Shown: piece after piece, positions 60,701 to 64,000 of the stretch | How positions within the stretch are numbered: position 1 is the stretch's first letter | Layout of the letters: each line of letters begins with the position of its first letter | Assembly (NCBI GenBank): GCA_014843695.1 | Contig: CM026400.1 | Span: forward strand, 18,304,294 to 18,368,293 | Source: Archivesica marissinica | Taxonomy: Eukaryota > Mollusca > Bivalvia > Venerida > Vesicomyidae | DNA length: 64,000 nt | Reading direction: 5' to 3' | Notes under the pieces: model-generated | The model's database searches: none | What the model saw: only the letters and a program-made list of their open reading frames with translations | What the model was told of the DNA's origin: nothing | Position numbers and translations under genes: made by a program

Positions 60701-63700
60701 TTTCGTTATATTTAGGGTGACCTATACCGGGTTGGGTGCTATTGTTATTGTATTTTATGTATTTGTTCTATACTACGTATGTGCACATGTCACTACAATA
60801 AATAATTACCTACTTACTTACATATCGCTACCGGTGATCATATTTGAAAAGATCAGTCGTAAGTCATTAATTATAGATAATTTAATTTAGAAACAAATAT
60901 ATATGACAAATCCAATCGAATAAAAAAATATTCCCATAGTGCGTTTTCAATCGTGACATATTCGATTCTTTAAATGAGACGATACATAAGCTTGAGCGTA
61001 ACCAACAAGAACAAGTGTGCATAGACAGTTCCTACGATTACTATCTCAGAATAGTGAAAGCACAAATGAACACATAACCCTAATGTAGTTGTAATAGCAA
61101 ACGCAACGAACAATAACAAGAGAAAACACAAACAAACATGGTGTTGCAGCGAGCTAACAGTATTGTGGAATATTGTGTGTGAGTGTGAAGACGTATGGCT
61201 CAAATGAACGCTGGACGTAAGAGACTATTTAAGCATAAATATGTATCAAAACGGAAATAAATCGACAGAGCAGTACAACAACACAAAAGGTAGTATTTAC
61301 AAGAGACGCAACACAAGATTCTAGAGAGCTGTAAGCAGAGCAAACGTGAGTTCTGGAAGACTATTGGCAAAGTATGTGTCGGGTGTGATATACAGAAACG
61401 TATTCCTATGGAAGTAGTTGACAATAGTGGACATGTGACTGCCTCATTAGAAGCAGTACTAGGAAAATTGCAAGTACAGTTCACAGAATTATTCACGGGC
61501 GACACTGAGCTTCGGGGCGACAACGATATACACCATGCCACGCTACCGTGTCATGCTAGTGATAACAGCAACTTAGACGTTGGTATTAGTATTCTTGCCG
61601 TTGAGCATGCTCTCCAGTCGCTAAACAAGAATAAAGCGCCAGGGCATGATCACAGGCACCAGACACACACACACAAAAATTGTTTGGCCTATGGTCATAT
61701 AGTAAGTAATATATAAAAAAAATTTGTGTCTGATGCCTGTGGGCATGATCAGTTACCCTCCGAGGTCATTCAGTCCTACGCCAGTGTTAACTTTCTGCAC
61801 AGGTTATTTTGTGCATGCTACGATACGGGTAAAATTCCAAACTCATGGAGATACGGGATTATCACGCAGATTTTGAAAAACCCCACTACGGATGCACGTG
61901 ATCCGTCTAACTACAGGGGTATTACGGTAACTGCATCGGTATACAAGGCATTCTGCAGTGTTCTAAACAATAGACTGAATGACTGGGTGGATATTAACGA
62001 TAAAATATCCGACCAGCAAAATGGCTACCGGCGTAAGCGAAGTACCATAGACCAAGTATCTACTTGTACAAGCATAATCGATCAACGCAAGAGTAAAATC
62101 GCATCGACGTGTATAGCATACGTTGATTTTTTCAGAGTATACAGCATTTTATGGTGCAAGCTAGAGGCAGTAAGATTAAAGAACAGTAAACTATTACGCT
62201 CAATTAAATCTCTTTATGAAAAATATGCAGTGTGCTGTGAAGATCAACCATCATATTACTGACTGGTTCGACGTACATGTTGGTCTTAAGCAGGGCTGTT
62301 TGCTCTCAACGACAATGTTCAACATGTACATGAATGATTTAAGCATCCTGTAGCATCGGGGTATTGGTAGGAAACGCTTTAGTTAACCACTTGTTATCAG
62401 CGGACGACCTGGCTCTGATCGCAAGCTCAGAAAATGATCTACAGCTCCTACTAGACTTACTCTCTGGCTGGTGTGTACGAAATAAAATGTCGATTAATAC
62501 AAGTAAAACTAAAGTGATGCACTTCCGAAACGCGTCAGTACCGCGGACCGATTATAACTTCATGTGTGGTTCAACTGAAATAGAGTGTGTTAATCAATAT
62601 CGCTACCTAGGACTGGTAATTAGCGAAGCGCTAAACTATTCCATCACAGCCAAGTACGTGGCGCAGTCGGCGACAAGAGCATTGGGGCTCCTCATGTCGA
62701 AGTTTAAGTATATGGGCGGACTACAATACCCTGTATATACGACGCTCTATGATACACTGGTCTGGCCTGTCATTCATTACGGAGCAGCCATAAACAATAC
62801 TCGTGTATCGATGCAGTACATCATAGGGCTTGTCGTTTCTACCTTGGACTAACTTGGATAAATACACTCCTAACGACGCGGTGAACGGGGATATGAGATG
62901 AACCCAACCGATCGTGTGACAGTGGATAGCTAATATAAGAAATTGGTTTCGTCTTAATAATATGGATCAGCAGATTCAAGAACCGTGTATTTAAATGGGC
63001 AAATGATTATAAGAACCGTACTAGAAACTGGTTATATAAACTTGACTGTAAGCTAAAGGGTATAGACTGTATGCCGTTAATCATAGATCAATATTATAGT
63101 ACCAGTTAACGACGAACTATCAATGAAACTGTGAACACAAACTTATCAAACAGTTTAGAGGCAACGTGGTTTACTAGTATTAATGCAGTAGTTGGAATTA
63201 GTGGCAACGGTCGAAATCAATTAAGACAATATAGCCCGTTTAAGAGTGAATACAAGACAGAATCGTGTGTGCAAAATATAGCAATATCTAGAAACCACAG
63301 AAGCGCATTAGCCAAATTCCGTTGTGGCGTCGCACCAATTAAGATTGAAACGGATAGATATCAAGGATTACCACTGTGTGAACGAACATGTTTTCAATGT
63401 TCAAATACAATCGAGAGCGAAATACATGTATTGTTGAAATGTCCATTGTATGAGCATTTACGCACTGAACTTAAATTATATGCGCAGTCTATTAATATAT
63501 CATTCAACACTCTTTGTTTCTCTGAACAATTTGCTTTTTTAATGTCCGATACAGATAGTGCTAAATTATGTGCCAAAACCTGCAATAGCATTTTAATGGA
63601 AAGACGTAATAATTTATATAATACCTGATAAACATGTATCTATCTATCTGCTTTACGTTCTCTTACAGGGCGAGGCTGGCTATCCCGGGATACCTGGTCA

Positions 63701-63722
63701 GTCAGGACCAAAAGGAGATAGG
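30458..63722 (+). CDS. fibrillar collagen alpha chain, V/XI-like, 5' half (14 exons)
   Basis: Secreted extracellular-matrix protein that trimerises and assembles into fibrils. Fourteen exons with GT-AG introns join with consistent phases into 465 codons. Order: signal peptide, TSPN/laminin-G-like N-propeptide domain (exons 2-5), acidic Tyr-rich variable segment (end of exon 5, exon 6), minor triple helix (exons 7-8), hinge (exon 9 and start of 10), then the major Gly-X-Y helix in 54-base exons. Vertebrate alpha-1(V), alpha-1(XI) and alpha-2(XI) N-propeptides have this order. The remaining helix and the C-propeptide lie beyond the right edge. Type assignment is by architecture; a C-clade (XXIV/XXVII) chain is less likely because of the minor helix and hinge. 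Confidence 0.93.
30641..30746. repeat. (TG)n / (GTCT)n microsatellite in intron 1
   Basis: gtgtgcgtgtgt and gtatgtatg stretches lead into at least twelve gtct repeats. Confidence 0.9.
30766..30993. mobile_element. pogo/Tigger-like MITE with internal repeats
   Basis: The left end cagtcaaacttgtcttaagc and the complement of the right end (ctcaaacctgtgttagtggt) are imperfect inverted repeats of the pogo/Tigger type, after a TATATA flank. Inside, tggctgcttaacacaggtgg is repeated about four times. No transposase. Confidence 0.6.
31228..31355 (+). mobile_element. SINE family C fragment (first of an inverted pair)
   Basis: Box B-like cggattcgatcataggacc and body atgagatggtacggtcgcc to ctccaggtactcctgtttcc. 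It faces the inverted fragment at 31360. Confidence 0.65.
31360..31455 (-). mobile_element. SINE family C fragment (second of an inverted pair)
   Basis: Minus-strand fragment: ccaccgtaccatctcacata, then ggatcgaacccgagttgcat (box B complement) and a diverged box A region. With 31228-31355 it can form a hairpin in the transcript. Confidence 0.65.
31456..31976. other. intron 1 sequence, nothing recognised
   Basis: No exon, splice-bounded frame or repeat recognised. Confidence 0.4.
31977..32045 (+). mobile_element. tRNA-like SINE head fragment
   Basis: Reads ctggttaacacgttggactg then tgaatccagg, a stem-loop with loop ctgtgaa (anticodon GTG, His), then a diverged box B (cacatattcgaccagc). No 3' part; probably the head of a SINE different from B. 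Confidence 0.4.
32047..32203 (-). mobile_element. SINE family A, head missing
   Basis: Minus-strand tail and body (agctcgattgcgaaacaagt ... ccttgcctaagggcacaatc). The tRNA-like head is absent. Confidence 0.75.
32301..32520 (-). mobile_element. SINE family A, nearly complete
   Basis: Minus-strand copy with tail (gtttgcgaaacaagttctta), body (acttgcataagggcacac) and head including box B complement (ctgggctcgaacgcc). Box A is degraded. Confidence 0.75.
32521..32860. other. intron 1 sequence, nothing recognised
   Basis: No exon or repeat recognised. Confidence 0.4.
32861..33149 (+). mobile_element. SINE family B, full length
   Basis: Complete head (tgtaatccagtggtaacacg; loop ctggtaa; box B ggttcgatctc), body and 3' end ataaataaacgtaaaa. 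The 36-bp array begins within a few bases of its 3' end. Confidence 0.85.
33153..34354. repeat. 36-bp minisatellite array in intron 1
   Basis: About 33 units of acctacattatatactagag + gacatagaaaacgcac. Units with gagg and gatg alternate irregularly, and the last eight or so carry cgcgcacc in place of cgcacacc. The minus-strand frames (RFLCHLVYNVGV repeats) are period artefacts. Confidence 0.96.
34450..34477 (-). repeat. inverted partial unit of the 36-bp array
   Basis: The complement reads tatactaga + agacatagaaaacgcacac, i.e. most of one 36-bp unit in opposite orientation, about 95 bp beyond the array end. The spacer has its own small inverted repeat (ttacatgaaaa / ttttcatgtaa). Confidence 0.8.
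34651..35139. mobile_element. foldback MITE with long inverted ends
   Basis: About 490 bp. The left 75 bases (ctgtaaatcac ... agctttatttcgggaatcca ... cctatttcgcggatt) are matched in complement by the right end (aatccgcgaaataagtc ... ggattcgcgaaataaagct ... atttacag). Further inside, accggaag / cttccggt also pair. Non-coding. Target duplication not clear. Confidence 0.75.
35140..35610. other. intron 1 sequence, nothing recognised
   Basis: No exon or repeat recognised. Confidence 0.4.
35611..35901. repeat. 86-bp tandem repeat, 3-4 units
   Basis: Unit includes aataacatttgtattacagg, cgagcaggatcgggcaatat and cacccgttgtcggcaccata. The first unit lacks about 15 bases. The last unit is split by the SINE at 35902 and continues to about 36235. 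Confidence 0.85.
35902..36186 (-). mobile_element. SINE family B, full length, with target duplication
   Basis: Complete minus-strand copy inserted into the 86-bp repeat. Flanked by the 11-base duplication ttcgggcaata (35891-35901 and 36187-36197). The family's usual anticodon loop ctggtaa is changed to ctggtaat context with a gtgcag stem mismatch. Confidence 0.9.
36274..36725. mobile_element. 452-bp MITE with 22-bp inverted ends
   Basis: The left end ctcgggttattctgcgatat and the right end complement are identical over about 22 bases (atatcgcagaataacccgag). The interior is non-coding. The flanks give no clear target duplication. Confidence 0.78.
36766..36949 (+). mobile_element. SINE family B, head missing
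   Basis: Starts at gttaaaccgaggtctcgtg and runs to the tagcgacgataaataaacgt end. Confidence 0.78.
37014..37173. mobile_element. 160-bp MITE with 9-bp target duplication
   Basis: Ends tagcctggg and cccaggcta are exact inverted repeats. The flanks carry the 9-base duplication cccaaatac (37005-37013 and 37174-37182). Nine-base duplications are typical of Mutator-like elements. Related arms occur near 23238-23325 and 50684-50712. Confidence 0.82.
37212..37262 (+). mobile_element. decayed SINE family B 3' end
   Basis: aggcgcccc... then ggtgcgacgataaagaaacg parallels the family B end. A run of about 11 C replaces the middle. Confidence 0.35.
37318..37419 (+). mobile_element. SINE family A, left half (split by transposon)
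   Basis: Head with box A-like tgcgcagtggtagcgcg and box B region (agtttgagcccagctggag), then the body to cggcatttaa, where the long-TIR element begins. The other half resumes at 41282. Confidence 0.75.
37420..37985 (+). repeat. left terminal inverted repeat
   Basis: Pairs with 40726-41281 in opposite orientation. Examples: left ctccccatggtagaacaaga against right tcttgttctaccatggggag. Confidence 0.88.
38001..40449 (-). pseudogene. decayed ORF of an unnamed transposon-borne protein
   Basis: On the minus strand, starting MDLEEPSVKRRK just inside the right TIR. Order: C-x2-C (YCIICFK), VVKNPTSEG, FHKSCRAKYTS, ECFICGK, PDLFAYDAKYHRFCYSHY, then LGGMHLTMAYVASIG, NYVRYLPGYL, GGVIGFTLRKGAFTRWM, and ending near VPPSLFNDDGTMRKTT and IDGMALLQAM. 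These motifs belong to a protein I recall as multi-copy and uncharacterised in corals, molluscs and other animals. At least four frame changes or stops (near 40375, 40040, 39720, 39345-39210 and 38290) break it. The C-terminal part I would expect seems missing. Function unknown. Confidence 0.7.
40726..41281 (-). repeat. right terminal inverted repeat
   Basis: Inverted partner of 37420-37985. The matching 80-codon frames in the two arms are a by-product of the duplication, not genes. Confidence 0.88.
41282..41397 (+). mobile_element. SINE family A, right half
   Basis: Resumes at tttctcattgtttctcatcc, then cgatggattccatgaggaat and the tail ttcgcaatcgagcttaaata. Continues the copy whose head is at 37318. 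Confidence 0.75.
41666..41777. mobile_element. foldback repeat R1, copy 3
   Basis: Diverged relative of 4027-4138: same aggcgcgtaacgccgaag loop region and right arm ccaatattttacatattgg; the left arm is partly eroded. Confidence 0.6.
42138..42360 (+). mobile_element. SINE family A, reference full-length copy
   Basis: Best-preserved copy: box A tagcgcagtggatgcgcg, box B gagttcgagccccgctgg, body cgattgtgcccttaggcaag and cgatggattccatcaggaat, tail gtttcgcaatcgagctaaaa. tRNA-derived, pol III type; no protein. Confidence 0.85.
42361..42871. other. end of intron 1, nothing recognised
   Basis: No repeat recognised. Ends in the acceptor acgatttcag of exon 2. Confidence 0.4.
42872..43036 (+). CDS. 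collagen exon 2: start of TSPN domain
   Basis: 165 bases, phase 1 at both ends, between acgatttcag and g|gtagga. It encodes SVDFMDEWAKHPEPG ... TDGMCANRPGTGPDGAF ... SSPMSALIQ. The Cys-x-Asn-Arg element followed by a Ser/Ala-rich stretch lines up with the first strand of the TSPN domain in alpha-1(V)/alpha-1(XI) collagens (a Cys-Thr-Asn-Arg element). The Cys is the first of four in the domain. Confidence 0.9.
43100..43230 (+). mobile_element. SINE family E in intron 2
   Basis: gggttcgagccccgctcagg, then tactggttaaccgctggagc, as at 14700-14890. Confidence 0.6.
43330..43560. repeat. dispersed repeat R2, copy 1
   Basis: Shares gtcaagcgaaatcgtccaaa, tacacaaattacaaaaacaa and gtttgtcctgttttcgctta with 47320-47560. 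It contains four CACGTG hexamers, in two pairs about 20 bases apart. aagcgaaa and ttttcgctt near its centre are inverted, so a small hairpin element may be inside. Confidence 0.7.
43561..44593. other. intron 2 sequence, nothing recognised
   Basis: AT-rich; no repeat or exon recognised. Confidence 0.4.
44686..44896 (+). CDS. collagen exon 3: TSPN domain, central strands
   Basis: 211 bases, entering in phase 1 (g + at = Asp) and leaving in phase 2 at aa|gtaagt. Encodes DGFSIDNFSIILTFQPT, then ELISFRDRHGEIDLAFRLG ... DVNIPIESG. The F-x-x-D/N-F-S-I-x-x-T-x-x-P element is a TSPN signature. The 5' end of this exon has a decayed tandem copy at 44933-45075. Confidence 0.92.
44933..45075 (+). pseudogene. 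decayed duplicate of intron 2 end and exon 3 start
   Basis: Matches 44593-44730 at an offset of about 343: tttattccatatgatgtatg, gctctaat/ctctaatattgtt, acceptor aattaatag, then atggcttttttccagcggca against atggattttccatcgacaac. In phase 1 it reads DGFFPAAIVPIFY and then a stop, so it cannot replace exon 3. The exon's second half is not duplicated. Confidence 0.85.
45072..45187. repeat. 58-bp tandem pair
   Basis: Two units starting ctttcaacctgtgg and ctttctacctgtag, each followed by aatacattttatttcaaagc. The first unit overlaps the end of the pseudo-exon. Confidence 0.8.
45204..45425 (-). mobile_element. SINE family F, full length
   Basis: Minus strand: box A tggtccagtggtagagcg, loop tttggaa (anticodon TGG, Pro), box B gggttcgatactc, body gagcaaggcacctcacacac, end ccgcaaggggtttggcatta with a (CATA)n tail. 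A recent-looking tRNA-derived SINE. Confidence 0.82.
45426..46631. other. intron 3 sequence, nothing recognised
   Basis: A weak tRNA-like stretch (gtagccgagcggtacatggt) near 46080 is the only feature seen. Confidence 0.4.
46632..46773 (+). CDS. collagen exon 4: TSPN domain, KWHR strand
   Basis: 142 bases. aa + g restores Lys, giving GKWHRVSFSCVGGTITLF, then HDGDYISYIEESVV and VSIASADTPFT, ending at acg|gtaaga in phase 0. Gly-Lys-Trp-His-Arg is the most conserved element of TSPN/laminin-G domains. The second domain Cys is in FSCVG, a few residues earlier than the usual VDC position. Confidence 0.93.
46932..47130. repeat. 31-bp tandem repeat, six units
   Basis: Unit agccgaaaattcggatgtac + agggaccatat. 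Each unit contains the near-palindrome ccgaaaattcgg, and the tail region has agccgaattttcggct. Confidence 0.85.
47320..47560. repeat. dispersed repeat R2, copy 2
   Basis: Second copy of 43330-43560, in intron 4, same orientation, with an extra insert around gcacgagcatcttgattatt. Confidence 0.7.
47561..47964. other. intron 4 sequence, nothing recognised
   Basis: No exon or repeat recognised. Confidence 0.4.
47965..48200 (+). mobile_element. candidate SINE family D
   Basis: tRNA-like head: ccgtggcctagtcgtcggcc (box A-like), stem cctacggagcgggagg, then gttccaacctcgtcagggg (box B-like), followed by a gccagttggtgagccgccag body. Only one copy in the window. Confidence 0.5.
48285..48571 (+). mobile_element. 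SINE family B, full length
   Basis: Head tgtagtccagtggtatcacg, box B ggttcgatctc, complete body and end. Flanks agtgtttcgttc and agtgttgcattc look like an aged 12-base target duplication. Confidence 0.82.
48572..48899. other. intron 4 sequence, nothing recognised
   Basis: No exon or repeat recognised. Confidence 0.4.
48900..49263 (-). pseudogene. LINE C-terminal end and 3' UTR
   Basis: Minus strand: LTSHKLEIAFGRFNDIERNN, then RYCKLCNQNAIESEFQFILC, the C-x2-C ... E-x-E-F-x-F-x3-C element closing bivalve-type LINE proteins (His replaced by Gln). It then loses similarity and runs into an AT-rich 3' UTR ending near 48900. Its 5' side is cut by the 55-bp repeat. Confidence 0.72.
49262..49427. 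repeat. 55-bp tandem repeat, three units
   Basis: Unit cattctctatcttactctaa, tgcctaaaccctcatgggga, tgtagacatgtagcc. The part taatgcctaaaccctcatgg parallels taatgccaaaccccttgcgg in the 3' end of SINE F (45223-45245), so it may derive from a SINE tail. Confidence 0.88.
49548..49796 (+). CDS. collagen exon 5: end of TSPN domain and acidic variable segment
   Basis: 249 bases (83 codons), phase 0, between cgacctcag and tac|gtatgt. First part GKIQDLLYVPIDFAAYEHG then KYCPGC closes the TSPN domain (compare the G-D-I-Q-Q-L-L and Ala-Ala-Tyr-x-x-Cys elements of V/XI chains), giving the last two Cys. The second part, RELEYGEYHESYDGDKMEAG, is rich in Asp, Glu and Tyr, like the variable region of V/XI chains, where tyrosines next to acidic residues are sulphated. 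Sulphation here is inference. Confidence 0.92.
49797..50320. other. intron 5 sequence, nothing recognised
   Basis: No exon or repeat recognised. Confidence 0.4.
50368..50451. repeat. 42-bp tandem pair with tRNA-like tail
   Basis: ttcacccattggctacccaa recurs as ttcacccattggctgcccaa about 42 bases later; then gtgcgttcgaatccagcac resembles a box B. Possibly a SINE remnant. Confidence 0.5.
50965..51105 (-). mobile_element. SINE family E, inverted
   Basis: Minus-strand copy: ctgcc(c)aagg..., tactggttaaccgctggagc in complement, and gtgtctcatcattt. The box B end is eroded. Confidence 0.55.
51389..51445 (+). CDS. collagen exon 6: variable segment
   Basis: 57 bases in phase 0 between gtgtttgcag and tat|gtaagt. 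Encodes AVDKYGPQLGTGMSLGVPY, a short non-helical stretch joining the acidic segment to the minor helix. Assignment rests on the splice sites, phase and position. Confidence 0.85.
51494..52145. repeat. 26-bp tandem repeat with palindromic core
   Basis: About 25 units of ttcattgatttattgtatta + atacaa in intron 6. The core ttgtattaatacaa is self-complementary. Variants ttgtaataatacaa and ttgtaatgatacaa alternate. Confidence 0.93.
52146..52505. other. end of intron 6
   Basis: A tRNA-like fragment (gcctctgtgaccgagtggtt) lies near 52261; otherwise nothing recognised. Confidence 0.4.
52506..52568 (+). CDS. collagen exon 7: minor triple helix, part 1
   Basis: 63 bases, phase 0, between ttctctag and gcg|gtatgt. 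GPPGPPGQRGPMGPIGSKG + DA: seven uninterrupted Gly-X-Y triplets. Confidence 0.96.
52889..52963 (+). CDS. collagen exon 8: minor triple helix, part 2, and hinge start
   Basis: 75 bases, phase 0. GFTGRDGINGNSGLPGPPG followed by NMLVIP. Type V/XI chains end this helix in the same way, with Leu-Pro or Ile-Pro-Gly-Pro-Pro-Gly and then a short hydrophobic stretch. Confidence 0.96.
53265..53458. repeat. degenerate GTTAC/GTTGC repeat next to exon 9
   Basis: Series of gttac, gttgc, gttatg and gttaca words (tacgttacgttgcgttac) from 53265 to the acceptor cgttatag of exon 9. Confidence 0.85.
53459..53524 (+). CDS. collagen exon 9: hinge between the two helices
   Basis: 66 bases, phase 0, between cgttatag and atg|gtatgt. 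MNTNGKQQSDREAFQLLLTQ + HM: polar, then an amphipathic stretch like the (A)ILQQARLAL segment preceding the major helix in V/XI chains. No Gly-X-Y. The acceptor lacks a good pyrimidine tract. Confidence 0.85.
53525..54162. other. intron 9, nothing recognised
   Basis: No repeat or exon recognised. Confidence 0.4.
54163..54219 (+). CDS. collagen exon 10: start of major helix
   Basis: 57 bases, phase 0, between gtgcttgcag and gct|gtaagt. QSMR, then GAHGPQGMTGNPGIA: the Gly-X-Y register starts here and continues unbroken through exon 14. Confidence 0.95.
54360..54585 (-). mobile_element. SINE family A in intron 10
   Basis: Minus-strand copy with tail, body and head (box B complement ggggctcgaactccgg, box A complement ccactgcgctatca). 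Confidence 0.82.
54586..55130. other. end of intron 10, nothing recognised
   Basis: No exon or repeat recognised. Confidence 0.4.
55131..55184 (+). CDS. collagen exon 11: major helix
   Basis: 54 bases, phase 0: GPPGDSGERGDEGLPGEQ, six Gly-X-Y triplets with charged X/Y pairs. Confidence 0.96.
55380..56165 (-). pseudogene. candidate LINE endonuclease relic, GC-rich 5' part
   Basis: Minus strand at 55624 downward reads HLCGGDFKQN ... DKKDLLIMSLIAFAERNSL; Gly-Asp-Phe followed by a distant Asp and Leu-x6-Asn-x-Leu resembles the middle of the APE endonuclease domain of LINEs. Upstream (55640-56165) is GC-rich DNA unlike the intron around it, with a stop-bearing frame. No RT domain is attached. 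Could also be another element. Confidence 0.4.
56166..56889. other. intron 11 sequence, nothing recognised
   Basis: No exon or repeat recognised. Confidence 0.4.
56890..57145 (+). mobile_element. SINE family B, 5' part eroded
   Basis: Begins in the anticodon stem (gttggaccggtaatccaggg), then box B ggttcgatccg, body and a 3' end lacking gggcaaccgg. Confidence 0.8.
57302..57340 (-). mobile_element. SINE family B 3' end fragment
   Basis: acgtttatttatcgtcgcta followed by ccggctgcccatatg: the terminal 36 bases in complement, about 30 bases before exon 12. Confidence 0.7.
57371..57424 (+). CDS. collagen exon 12: major helix
   Basis: 54 bases, phase 0: GPPGPMGMPGPAGPDGKR. Acceptor ctatttatag, donor agg|gtgaga. 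Confidence 0.96.
57540..57768 (-). mobile_element. SINE family C in intron 12
   Basis: Minus-strand copy: tail (aacgattgcgaaacgagct), body (ggaggaaaccggagtaccct), box B complement (ggatcgaacccgggttgcat) and box A complement (ccactgtgctaat). Confidence 0.8.
57769..58359. other. end of intron 12
   Basis: Contains a short (CGG)n run at 58016-58033. Nothing else recognised. Confidence 0.5.
58360..58413 (+). CDS. collagen exon 13: major helix
   Basis: 54 bases, phase 0: GHNGRDGERGIIGSFGFK, donor aag|gtacgt. The donor and following intron are copied downstream (59126-59383). Confidence 0.95.
58497..59110. mobile_element. MITE with TACTGACACC ends, holding a nested MITE
   Basis: Ends tatactgacaccaaa and tttttggtgtcagtata are inverted repeats. 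It is interrupted by the 422-bp element at 58631-59052. An uninterrupted relative lies at 59433-59644. Confidence 0.7.
58631..59052. mobile_element. hAT-type MITE, 422 bp, with 8-bp target duplication
   Basis: Ends tagggatggcaacgaatg and (complement) tagggatggcaatgaatg, 17 of 18 identical. Flanked by gatataat at 58623-58630 and 59053-59060. Eight-base duplications and a agggatggcaa end are typical of hAT. Both ends also carry attcgaatattcg repeats. Non-coding. Confidence 0.88.
59126..59383 (+). repeat. 86-bp tandem copies of the exon 13 donor region
   Basis: Three units at 59126, 59212 and 59298, each with caatttggag...taa then (g/a)tacgtatatttcacatgg and gtatcgaagcaatgttcgaa. They parallel 58400-58450 (tttggatttaag|gtacgtatat). 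The third unit restores aaggtacgtatat, a donor-like site. Confidence 0.82.
59433..59644. mobile_element. TACTGACACC MITE, uninterrupted copy
   Basis: Inverted ends tactgacaccaaaataaact and (complement) tactgacaccaaaacgaaac. At 59595-59602 it holds a single gatataat followed by gtttacct, the empty-site form of the hAT insertion at 58631. Confidence 0.75.
59660..59960 (+). mobile_element. possible LINE 3' end
   Basis: An open but unrecognised stretch, then cctcatgggcttgaaagcct and tttaataaac, like LINE 3' UTRs that end in an AATAAA-bearing tail; followed by tatgtctat repeats. Confidence 0.3.
59961..60690. other. intron 13 sequence
   Basis: 60180-60245 resembles 870-935, a shared unknown repeat. 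No exon recognised. Confidence 0.4.
60700..60823 (+). mobile_element. LINE 3' UTR with (ACTT)n tail
   Basis: agggtgacctataccgggtt ... cacatgtcactacaataaat ... acctacttactta. Same 3' end as 1801-2000 in opposite orientation. Confidence 0.5.
60824..61289. other. intron 13 sequence, nothing recognised
   Basis: A faint SINE B-like scrap (tatcgctaccggt) lies near 60826. Nothing else recognised. Confidence 0.35.
61290..63628 (+). pseudogene. LINE reverse transcriptase relic in intron 13
   Basis: 5'-truncated LINE lacking the endonuclease. Order: FWKTIGKVCVG linker; NKNKAPGHD then DQLPSEVIQS; PNSWRYGIITQILKNP; DPSNYRGITVTASVYKAF; ISDQQNGYRRKRSTIDQ; IAYVDFFRVYS; GLKQGCLLSTTMFNMYMNDL; LSADDLALIA (usually Y/F-A-D-D); KTKVMHF; YRYLGLVIS; WPVIHYGAAI; then a broken stretch and a clean C-terminus at 63131-63628 with C-x2-C ... 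E-x-E-x-H-x5-C. At least four frameshifts or stops plus a MITE insertion make it inactive. Confidence 0.9.
61652..61740. mobile_element. 89-bp MITE inside the LINE, 10-bp target duplication
   Basis: Ends acaggcaccagacaca and (complement) acaggcatcagacaca. Flanked by gggcatgatc at 61642-61651 and 61741-61750. The 99 bases of insert plus one duplicate keep frame but add stops. It hits the KAPGHD motif of the RT. Confidence 0.88.
63669..63722 (+). CDS. collagen exon 14: major helix
   Basis: 54 bases, phase 0: GEAGYPGIPGQSGPKGDR. Acceptor gttctcttacag, donor agg|gtaggt. The LINE relic ends about 40 bases upstream, so the branch point and pyrimidine tract lie in the short gap or in LINE-derived sequence. 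Confidence 0.96.
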
Positions 63723-64000
63723 GTAGGTGCTACAATTAAATGTATTTCAATCGTCGAATGTGCAAGCTATATTGATCCTCTACAATCGATAATCGGTTAT
63801 GAAACCTAAGCTTCCTTAAACATTATTTCATAGTGACAATTCCCTAGAGCTGGTTAACCTTGACAAATACATTCAGCTAACTTTATCCCTTCGTAATTCA
63901 CTTCGTAATTCACTTGTTTAGAATGAATGAATGGTCAATTGGAAACATCCGACATTCTTAATACAGTCAAGATCATGTTTTGTGTTTTCTATAATGTATC
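63723..64000. other. start of intron 14
   Basis: No exon or repeat recognised. The gene continues past the window. Confidence 0.6.

Overview
The window is animal nuclear DNA. It is AT-rich and holds a spliced gene with GT-AG introns, tRNA-derived SINEs, LINE fragments, MITEs and many minisatellites. The repeat style (several tRNA-SINE families with head boxes A and B, bivalve-type LINE C-termini, very high minisatellite load) suggests a mollusc, probably a bivalve. That placement is inference. Nothing here is bacterial or viral.

The one gene I can defend is the 5' half of a fibrillar collagen alpha chain on the + strand. It has 14 exons from 30458 to 63722 and runs off the right edge. The exons join in phase to 1395 coding bases (465 codons): signal peptide, TSPN (laminin-G-like) N-propeptide domain, an acidic Tyr-rich variable segment, a short minor triple helix, a non-helical hinge, then the start of the major Gly-X-Y helix in classic 54-bp exons. 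This is the layout of the type V/XI-like fibrillar chains. Intron 1 is about 12.3 kb and full of mobile DNA.

Layout. 1-30 kb is intergenic and dominated by tandem arrays: a 30/39-bp array at 1-374; a 4436-bp tandem duplication (3068-7503, again from 7504) that carries a 24-bp satellite and a LINE fragment; a 1000-N gap (10622-11621); an 18-bp satellite related to the 24-bp one (to about 14205); a 30-bp array (15.5-18.6 kb); a 56-bp array (18.9-22.4 kb); a 33-bp array (22.4-22.7 kb); a SINE cluster (22.9-24.3 kb); and a 39-bp array (26.3-29.6 kb). From 30.4 to 64 kb is the collagen gene. Its introns hold a 3.9-kb transposon with about 0.56-kb terminal inverted repeats inserted into a SINE (37420-41281), a 36-bp array, at least six MITE families (several with clear target-site duplications), decayed tandem duplications of exon 3 and of the exon 13 donor region, and a LINE reverse-transcriptase relic (61.3-63.6 kb) ending 40 bp before exon 14.

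The most unusual items are the long-TIR transposon carrying an unnamed multi-zinc-motif protein, the exon-3 pseudo-exon, the nested MITEs with an internal empty-site copy in intron 13, and the kinship of the 24-bp and 18-bp satellites on either side of the gap. I found no functional tRNA, rRNA or CRISPR. The long repetitive ORFs in the arrays are artefacts of periods divisible by three.
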